NCBI GenBank assembly: GCA_009746045.1
Contig: RPFO01000482.1
Span: 98,501-162,500, forward strand
Length of the DNA stretch: 64,000 bases
Reading direction: 5' to 3'
Source: Mesostigma viride
Lineage: Eukaryota; Streptophyta; Mesostigmatophyceae; Mesostigmatales; Mesostigmataceae
Below the pieces are notes generated by a model. It saw nothing but the letters and a program-made list of their open reading frames with translations, did no database searches and was not told the origin of the DNA. Shown piece after piece: positions 56,501 through 64,000 of the stretch (positions are counted from its first letter, which is position 1; the number at the start of each line of letters is the position of its first letter). Made by a program: the position numbers and the translations under genes.

Positions 56501-59500
56501 AACCCTCTCGCGTTGGATGTGCGGTGCTTTAGAAGGACAGAGAGATGGATACCGTGTGGCCGCGTCCTCGACCAAATTTCCAATCCACCCGTTGTCCTGA
56601 TCACGTGCTTAGCACTGCCTGTCTCGGGCATACTGTGTGCAGGTCGAGATGATGGTCATCTACATCAACCTCTGTGCTGTGTGCAGGTCACGGCGATGAT
56701 CATCTTGATGAACCCGTTTGTCATCCTAATCAGGCGAACCAGGCGCCTATCGTCGCCTCTCTTGCTTCAGGCAGGTCAAGATGCCGACTGTCTTACATCA
56801 TCTCGTTTTGGGTCCTTATCATGTGCTGATCATCATCGTGCTCCTGCCCATGTTTGATGCAGGTCAAGATGATGATCATCTACGTCATCTCGCGCGTCAT
56901 CGGCACCCACAAAGTGCTTCTGCTCAACTTCTACCCCTACCTCATGCGCTACCTGCAGGTGAGCCGCCAGGGAAGCACCGTTATATCACGACACTAGCAA
57001 CACGAGGAGATCCATGGCAATATGAGGAGATCGTGCTGCCTCTGCTCTCTTGGGGGGGAGGGAGATACTATTTTGTGCTGTGCCACATGCTCGTGCTATT
57101 CCAACAAGCAGACTGAGAGTGGCACAACTGTGTCACAGTAATGAAAGACTGGATTTCATGCCTTGGCTCTTGTTGCTGTGGGCGGCAATCGACAGCTGCT
57201 TGGTCGTACGATGGGGGGTTGTGCCGCAAGGTGCGTTGCATTGTGTCCCGTGTCCATGGACAACCCACGTTCATGCAAATCATGTGGCTGGGGGGCTGCT
57301 GCGCAATCCCTGGTGGACTTGGTAGCATGAGCTGACACGTAAACAGTGTGGGGTTGTTTGAAGGCTTCTAGGCGACTCAACTTGCCTGGTTTCATCGGAG
57401 ATAGCAAACTGGCTCTGCCTGGTCAGCCACTTCGCAGACAGCGACCGCTTGCCTGTTACGTCCACTGTGTTAATGCCTTACTCATGCGCGTGTACGACAT
57501 GGATGCCTGGGTCGTTCGTGTGTGTGTAATGCCAACAGCCCCACCAGAAGGATGTGACGCAGGTTCTGGCGGCGGCCGTCCAGGCGTGCCACGACCTGGT
57601 ATGTCTTTTATGTATGCTGGCATACCGATGGGCGCTGGCGTATATGTGTGGTGGATGCAGGCCTGTTACATCCACCATGCCATGCCCACAGAGTATGGAA
57701 GACATTTCACTGAAGCCCCTCAAAACACACACCCAAGTCTGGCCCGATTCATGTGGGTTTGTCGCCATGAGAGTGCACCCTTGCAAGGCATGCTCTCCAT
57801 TCCCCTTCTCCTACCCATGTGAGAGCATGTAGACAGTGTGTCATCTAGGGGCCTTGCCATTTGGTACAAGTGCCTCAGGTCACACGCATTACAAGTGCTC
57901 CAGGCATGCTTATGCCAGCAGCGTCAATCTGCCAAGATCAACCCCCTTGCCGCAGTGGAGCAAATGACAGCTGTCCAATGCCTCCTAGGTCTAACACAAG
58001 GACGAGGTAGCCCATTGGGGACTGATCCTAGAGATTTTACTCTGTGGGCTGCTTCCTCGGAAGGTGGCTGTGATGACCATGGTGACAGTGTTCTTGTTTG
58101 GGTCGGGGAACAGAAAAGAATGCAACCGACAGGGGCGGGCTCACAAGTCGCACATGTAAGGCGGGCGCTTCCTCATGTGCACCCGTACCGTGCTGTCATG
58201 CGTTGTAAGTTTGTCCTCGTCACAGATGTGCCTAGGAGCGTGGCAGTCCGCGTTACTTCGACGTTTGTATCAGCCCGCCGCTCTGATATGTCTGCTCACA
58301 TGATAAGAAATGAACCCCTCTGCGCTCTGATATGTCTGCTCACATGTTAAGAAATGAACCCCTCTGCGCTCTGATATGTCTGCTCACATGATAAGAAATG
58401 AAACCCTCTGCCGTCGCGTGCAAACGCGACACACTGCATGAGTGAGTGCCAGAGGTATGGGGTTGCCTCGTTTCCGTTCGCTGCGATGCTGGCAAAGTGC
58501 TTTCATGGTGGCTAGCACAGTGCAATACTTAGGTACTGGTACAATACTACTTGTTCTGCACCGTCCCCTTGTTCCTTGTTCCCGCGCTCGCGCAGGTCCC
58601 CCCCGACGCGCTGGAGCCGCTGATGAGGCAGGTGGTGAACCACTTTGTGCATGACCGCGCGCGCGCCGACGTGAAGACGGTGGGGCTCAAGACTGTGCGA
58701 GAGCTCTGTGCGCGCGCGCCGCTGGTGAGTGGGTGACTCGTGGTCCATTAGGGGCAGTTGATGTAGATCGATGGGGAGATCGGAAAGGGAAGGGGAATCG
58801 TTGGAGCGGGAACTGTCCGAATGGAAACTGTTTGTACGGGGGGTTTGTCAGGCAGGGCAAAGAGAGGGCAGGATGACAGGCGAGAAGTGGAGTACGTTTC
58901 ATGAGCTGCTGGAATCTCAGTTTATTTATAGTTGCTGGGATGGGTAGTGGCAGGGATGTTGCCCTGCGGGGACATCAGGCAAGATTTGTGGCGTGGATTT
59001 ATTTGCTGTCATGCAGAAACGCGATACATTACAAGCCCCATGCTTGCCAAGGCATGTATACACGAGACACGAGATGGCACAACCCGTCTCTACTCAGCGT
59101 AACAAATATGCCTGTCCTATCAAACACCCTGTCATAGGGCCTGTATATCATTAGGTCGTTCGCGGGGCACAAGCAGCCACACCCCATTTTCTTCTGGTAA
59201 CGGCTTTCCCGCGAACAGGGGGTTGCCTCGCGAAGCCGTAGCTTCTATAGTAGACCCATCGGTCACTATACTGGTCACTACAACGCTTGGTTGGTTGCCT
59301 CGCGAAGCCGTAGCTTCTATAGTAGACCCATCGGTCACTATACTGGTCATTACAACGCTTGGGTGGTTGCCTCGCGAAGCCGTAGCTTCCATAGTAGACC
59401 CATCGGTCACTATACTGGTCATTACAACGCTTGGGTGGTTGCCTCGCGAAGCCGTAGCTTCTATAGTAGACCCATCGGTCACTATACTGGTCACTACAAC

Positions 59501-62500
59501 GCTTGGGTGGTTGCCTTGCGAAGCTGTAGCTTCTATAGTAGACCCATCGGTCACTAAACTGGTCACTACAACGCTTGGGTGGTTGCCTTGCGAAGCCGTA
59601 GCTTCTATAGTAGACCCATCGGTCACTATACTGGTCACTACAACGCTTGGTTGGTTGCCTCGCGAAGCCGTAGCTTCTGTAGTAGACCCATCGGTCACTA
59701 TACTGGTCACTACAACGCTTGGGTGGTTGCCTCGCGAAGCTGTAGCTTCTATAGTAGACCCATCGGTCACTATACTGGTCACTACAACGCTTGGGTGGTT
59801 GCCTCGCGAAGCCGTAGCTTCTGTAGTAGACCCATCGGTCACTATACTGGTCACTACAACGCTTGGGTGGTTGCCTCGTGAAGCCGTAGCTTCTGTACTG
59901 GACCCATTGGTCACTATACTGGTCACTACAAGGCTTGGGTGGTTGCCTTGCGAAGCCGTAGCTTCTGTAGTAGACCCATTGGTCACTATACTGGTCACTA
60001 CAACGCTTGGGTGGTTGCCTCGCGAAGCCGTAGTAGCAATGTGCGCCTTGCAGATGGCACCAACGCAGATGACACTGTTTGTGGATCTTCTTGTCCCGAG
60101 GCCTGCACGTATCCAATCTTGTCGTAAATGGTCTGTGCCATCTTTATTGTTGTAATGGCATGCCCTCTCCTGCTGAGATCGGGCCTCATCTCTACTCCCC
60201 TTCCCTGCCCCTGCCGCTCCCACCCACCTTTCTTTATTCGCCCCCCCCCTGGCCTGGGTATGCCCCAGGTGATGACGAAAGAACTCCTGGAGGACCTCAT
60301 CCAATATCGCAAGGAGAAGGAGAAGGGCGTCTCCATGGCTGCCCGTTCACTGCTGGCGCTCTACCAAGAGGTGCGTTGCCATGCTCCTACCAATTGCCTA
60401 TACCTAGTGCCTTTGCCCTGGGTGTGTCTCTACTCAGGCCGTGCCTTCACCCAGGCTGCGTCTTTACCCAGGCGGTGCTAGATTCGGCCCATCTAACCCC
60501 CCGTCGGAGGGGTGGCTCTCGCGAAGCCTAGCGCCTTAACCCAGGGCCGGGCGGTGAGGCCAGCATATCGCCCTGTCAGTATGCTCTGCGCGGGGGATGC
60601 ATGAAAGCGTTTGCGTGGTCGCGGGGTTTTCTGTAGCATAGGCAAGTCTGGGTGAATAGTTGGTTGACAAGTCTGGTGGTAATAGCCCCATCATAATGCG
60701 GGGCTGGACAAGTATTCGTTTCTGTTTCTGGCGTACTTACTTTTTTTTGGCATCTGCCCCTCCCCTGGCCCCTCGTTGTCTGCATGGTCGCCTTGCCTGC
60801 CGTCAGATCGCGCCGTCGATGCTGCCCAAGAAGGAACGCGGGCGCGGCGCGGATCTGGCAGCCGCCCCCAAGGCCTATGGTGTGGGCACCGCGGTGGACT
60901 ATGTGCCTGGTATCGAGTTCCTGGACGAGGCGCGGCGAAAGGCGGCGGGGGAAGATGATGATGATGATGATGATGACGAGGAGGACGATGACGAGGATGG
61001 GAGTGGGGAGGAGGGGAGTGATGGGATGGAGCTATCTGGCGATGAGGATGACGAGGATGAGGACAGTGACGGGGAAAGTGAGGGTAGTGATGAGGAGGAA
61101 GAGGGCGGAGGGAAGGGGGGGAGCAAACAGGGGGTGAAAACAAAGGAGCGGACAAAGAGGAAACGAGGCGCGGAGGGGGAGAGCGATGACGAGGATGGAG
61201 AGGAGGAAGGGGAGGGTGGGGAGCGGCCTGCAAAGGCGCGCAAGGCTGCGTCTGGGGAGAAGGTCGGCATGGGGGAGGTCAAGTCCCGGAAGGGTAAGGC
61301 AGCAGAGCCTGAGGACGAGGACATGGAGGAGTTGAGTGAAGGAAGTGGGGAGGACGAGGATGACGAAGAAGGTAGCCAAGGAGAGGAAGACGAGGAGGGA
61401 GACGAGGATGAGGATGAGGATGAGGACGAGGAGGAGGAAGATGAAGAGGGAGAGGGAGAGGAACAGGAGGGCGGGGAAGGGAAACCAAAGGCCAAGAAGG
61501 AGGACGTCCCCCCCGAGAAGATGAGCCTTCGGGAGCTGCGGAAGATTCAGAAGGCCGAGGCCGAGGAACAGGAAAAGAAGCGTGCGCATGAGGCCATGCT
61601 GCGGTCGATGGAGGGGATTTTGTCGCCGGAGGACTTTAAGGCGTTGAAGGCGCTCAAGGTATGACACAATGTGATGGGATATCTGATATATTTGATATGA
61701 TGAGATAGTTAAATGTATCAAATCTAGGCTATCTGATTATTAATCATGAATGCGCGATGTTTTTTGCCTGCCCTGCCGCTACCACCCTTGTGGGTGCTGC
61801 GCATGCTGGGTGTTCCTCGCTTGTCTGGTAGTGTTTTGCATGGGGGGGGGGGGGGGACCGTGTTGGAAAATCCAGGAGATATGCCTGCCCGCCTGCATGG
61901 GTTCGTGACCAGCCAACTGACCAAGGATTTCACAGATGGTGCTGCCCGTGAGATATCCAGATAGCGCTTTCCGTCCCTGTGGTTGGTTGGGGAGGAAAGG
62001 TGGGTGGCCGCCCAGGCAGCTGGACCGCGGACCATTCCTTTTTCCCTGGCTTCCCGAGCACGCAGCCCTGGCCAACCGGTGGTGTGGAGCAAGGCGACTG
62101 TGTTTCTTGTTGCGCTGTGCGGGTATGTCCCCCCCGTAGTCACGGTCTCGGGTGGGTACTCGCGAGATGCTGACATGGCCACCATGGCTGCATGTGGTTC
62201 ACCTCTGCATGGCCTGGATACTCCATCAGGTCCTACCAAAGATGCGATTTCCAGTGCCCAGTGTTGACCGCTGACTCGTTCTTTTTTTTTCTTCCCCTCC
62301 AATGCCGTCTGCCTCGGTTGTGTTCCTTGCTGTCCCTCTCCACACCCTGCCACCTCCCAACGATGTATATATTTAATACATATACTATCCGGTGTGTTGC
62401 ATATATATTCACTATCATGCCCCTCTCACCTCCGTAATTTTTCATTCTCAATGAATATATATACTGTCCGGTATGGTGCATATATAAACTATCCGGTATG

Positions 62501-63372
62501 GTGCATATATATACTACCCTGTGTGTTACATATATGTATATATATATATTATCCGGTGTGTTTGGTACGTTGAATATTGACCGCGCGGATACATACATCA
62601 TCTTACTGTGTCCCCAGACGGCGAAGCAAATGGAGGCGGCCATGGCCAAACACGGGCTCAAGTCGGCGGCCAAGAAGGGCGCCGACAAGAACCCCGCGTC
62701 GGCGCGCGCGGCGCTCATGAATGGGTCCCTGTGGGAGAAGCGGGTGGACCCGCTCGACCTGCAGGGCGTCCACCGGCACAAGGCCGACAAGGCGGAGCGG
62801 CTGGCATCCATCATGGCCGGACGGGAGGGGCGCGACAAGTTTGGCAGCTCCACTGCCCGCAAGAACAAGAAGGTAGGTTAGGGATGGGATTCTTGAACGC
62901 GCTGGTGTTTTGGAAGGGGCCATAATTTTAGAATCGCTTTCATTTTTTTATGTAGTGGATGGGCAAGACTTGCAAAGCACGGCGGAGACGGGGCAGGGGG
63001 GAGCTCACCGGCAATAAGGACGGGCGATGGGGGGGGGGGGGCGGGGGGAGATCTAAAGGTAGGTGCTAGGGGTGGGGCTCATTGACTGTTCGTCTTCATG
63101 CACTAGAATGATTGGGCCATGGGAGGTGAAGCAGCTTTGGCCTGCAACATTTTTATGAGCTGATGCAACATTATTCCACGTGGCTTGCAACCCATGGTTG
63201 CTGACGCGTGATTTTCTTTTTGTTGCAGACGGGCGGGCTGAGCAACCGTCAGCAACAGAACCGCAAGGAGATGCCCCTGGCCGCGCGGCGCAGCAAGGCG
63301 GCAAAGCGGTCGATCCAAAAGAAGAAGTTTGCGCGCGTGGCGCCCAAGCTGCACAAGGGCAAGATGAGATGA
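50583..63372 (+). CDS. SDA1: SDA1 homologue, 60S ribosome biogenesis factor (14 exons)
   Basis: SDA1 is a nucleolar and nuclear protein needed for 60S subunit assembly and export. Exons are 50583-50738, 52021-52191, 52520-52602, 53586-53679, 54258-54382, 55325-55460, 56025-56228, 56863-56958, 57539-57598, 58596-58724, 60269-60370, 60807-61658, 62618-62872 and 63229-63372. All use GT and AG, and the phases close to 868 residues (yeast and human proteins are about 690-770). Conserved stretches are [11 protein letters not shown] (residues 18-28), [83 protein letters not shown] and [13 protein letters not shown]. Residues about 500-700 are highly acidic with basic stretches, followed by a basic tail ([10 protein letters not shown]). 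The start is the first ATG, in the expected position relative to KRDPE. Confidence 0.96.
51774..51890. repeat. Two 53-bp direct repeats in SDA1 intron 1
   Basis: A unit with GTGCTATCTGTCCACTAATT and AAGACATGGCACCGTACTCC is present twice. The following ACTCCGTGGCATG and CACGCAAGTACTTACTT also occur near the LINE end at 28095-28155. Confidence 0.8.
55431..55560 (+). repeat. Triplicated donor boundary of SDA1 exon 6
   Basis: Three copies begin GGTC(A/C)A at 55436, 55479 and 55529. The first encodes VNRSDYYK and ends with the donor at 55461. The third would encode VHRSDAYK between a CGCAG acceptor and a GTAAGA donor, i.e. a 24-nt phase-0 mini-exon. The middle copy is decayed. Confidence 0.8.
56275..56480. 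repeat. 17-bp repeats in SDA1 intron 7
   Basis: About ten copies of GTGTCTCATAGCAGT(C/T), with variant units towards the right end. Confidence 0.85.
56590..56900 (+). repeat. Copies of the acceptor boundary of SDA1 exon 8
   Basis: GCAGGTCAAGATGATGATCA-like sequences start at 56639, 56683, 56771 and 56859. The spacing is 44, 88 and 88 bp. The last copy is the real acceptor and exon start. The copies include intron sequence before the acceptor (for example CCT-ATCA-GTGCT), so whole boundaries were duplicated. Confidence 0.75.
58300..58410. repeat. 44-bp repeats in SDA1 intron 9
   Basis: Two to three copies of a unit with CTCTGATATGTCTGCTCACA and AAGAAATGAACCCCTCTGCG. Confidence 0.85.
59221..60040. 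repeat. 72-bp satellite-like repeats in SDA1 intron 10
   Basis: Eleven full units and a partial twelfth start at 59221, 59293 and so on every 72 bp to 60013, with no length change. Each begins GGTTGCCTCGCGAAGCCGTA. Because 72 is a multiple of three and the unit has no stop in several frames, long open frames appear on both strands; they are not supported as genes. Confidence 0.95.
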
Positions 63373-63542
63373 TAGAGGGTGGCATGGCGCCCAGCATGCC
63401 AAGTGACGTTTGTGCGGTCTGTTGGGCTTGGACTGCGTGCACAATTCAGGTGTGCTGGCATGTGGGACTGGGGATGCCAGTTGCGGTATTTTGTTAGCTC
63501 ACGCCTGATGGGTAATGGTTCCCCAGCTCACTGTGCTTTTGT

Positions 63543-63563
63543 TGTAATTAATTGTAATTGTAA
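63543..63563 (+). terminator. Candidate polyadenylation signals of SDA1 (TGTAA)
   Basis: Three TGTAA motifs at 63543, 63553 and 63559 lie about 170 bases after the stop codon. TGTAA is the usual poly(A) signal of chlorophyte green algae. The position is plausible; use is inferred. Confidence 0.5.
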
Positions 63564-63618
63564 TGTCATAAGAATCAGGTACAATAGTTCGACCAACCCA
63601 ATCGATCAATGCTGAATG

Positions 63619-63735
63619 TGCATGCATAGTATCCAATTTGCATGCATAGTATCCTATTTGCATGCATAGTATCCTATTTGCATGCATAGTATCCTATTTG
63701 CATGCATAGTATCCTATTTGCATGCATTGTATCCT
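63619..63735. repeat. 20-bp repeats downstream of SDA1
   Basis: Six copies of TTTGCATGCATAGTATCCTA. The unit contains the palindrome TGCATGCA. The remainder to 64000 shows no gene; a short direct repeat of CATGCCCAAAGGCAAG lies at 63918-63960. Confidence 0.9.
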
Positions 63736-64000
63736 TGATAGTATCGATCGGCGCGCGCGTGGCGTTTCAAACCAGTTCAATAGTGCGCTTCATACAGTCA
63801 CTGCATGCACATGTTGTCACACATGGGGGAATGCGGATCAAGGATGTTCTCTAGTGCTGTGATTGCATCCCGGTGTGTGTTGCACAACAAGAAGGGGGCA
63901 GAGAGACACCTGCCCAGGCATGCCCAAAGGCAAGGCCCTCACGCATGCCCAAAGGCAAGCCACACCTGCTGTATCAAACACTACTCACGAGGAGAGTTCG

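Noticed and set aside
59132-60304. Frames of 310-390 codons on both strands
   Set aside because: Product of the 72-bp intron repeat; no start context, no homology, and they lie inside SDA1 intron 10.

Overview
This is a nuclear window from a eukaryote, most likely a green alga. Three things point there. Two intron-rich genes resemble plant-lineage proteins (a DENN (AEX-3)-type protein and SDA1). A chromodomain Ty3/Gypsy retrotransposon is present. TGTAA motifs lie behind the stop codon of SDA1. I cannot name the species. No tRNA, rRNA, CRISPR array or bacterial operon was seen.

Left part, about 0.8-28.5 kb: a nest of transposable elements. Fragments of one non-LTR retrotransposon (LINE) family form the base layer; two copies lie tail to tail at about 8.3 kb. 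A hAT-type element (3402-5108, 8-bp target duplication) sits in one LINE. A TTAA-flanked element (5519-7595) sits in the 3' UTR of the same LINE. An 18.7-kb chromovirus (9302-27975, minus strand, 5-bp target duplication) sits in another LINE just past its YADD motif. The chromovirus was itself hit by two TTAA-flanked elements, in the RT and between RNase H and integrase, and by a 4.9-kb inverted-repeat element in its 5' LTR. That last insert carries about 2.5 kb of tetranucleotide arrays. A fourth TTAA element lies at 837-2559. No intact transposase is visible.

Right part, about 29.7-63.4 kb: two divergent genes share an 899-bp intergenic region. On the minus strand, an 18-exon gene (29722-49683) encodes a DENN-domain protein of about 2,286 residues, whose DENN module is split by a very large low-complexity region. 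On the plus strand, a 14-exon gene (50583-63372) encodes SDA1, a ribosome-biogenesis factor of 868 residues. Both models were built from splice sites, reading phase and known family sequence, and every exon phase closes.

The most unusual signal is a recurring pattern in both genes. Short tandem duplications cover the exon-intron boundary itself, so that a donor or acceptor is present in several copies. Examples are a 27-bp in-frame cassette behind DENN exon 15, a repeated GC donor behind DENN exon 6, and triplicated or quadruplicated boundaries at SDA1 exons 6 and 8. In addition, one 3' splice site is preceded by about 0.9 kb of almost pure polypyrimidine minisatellite. This looks like splice sites being copied by local tandem duplication, either intron birth or growth in progress, or a source of frame-neutral protein variation.
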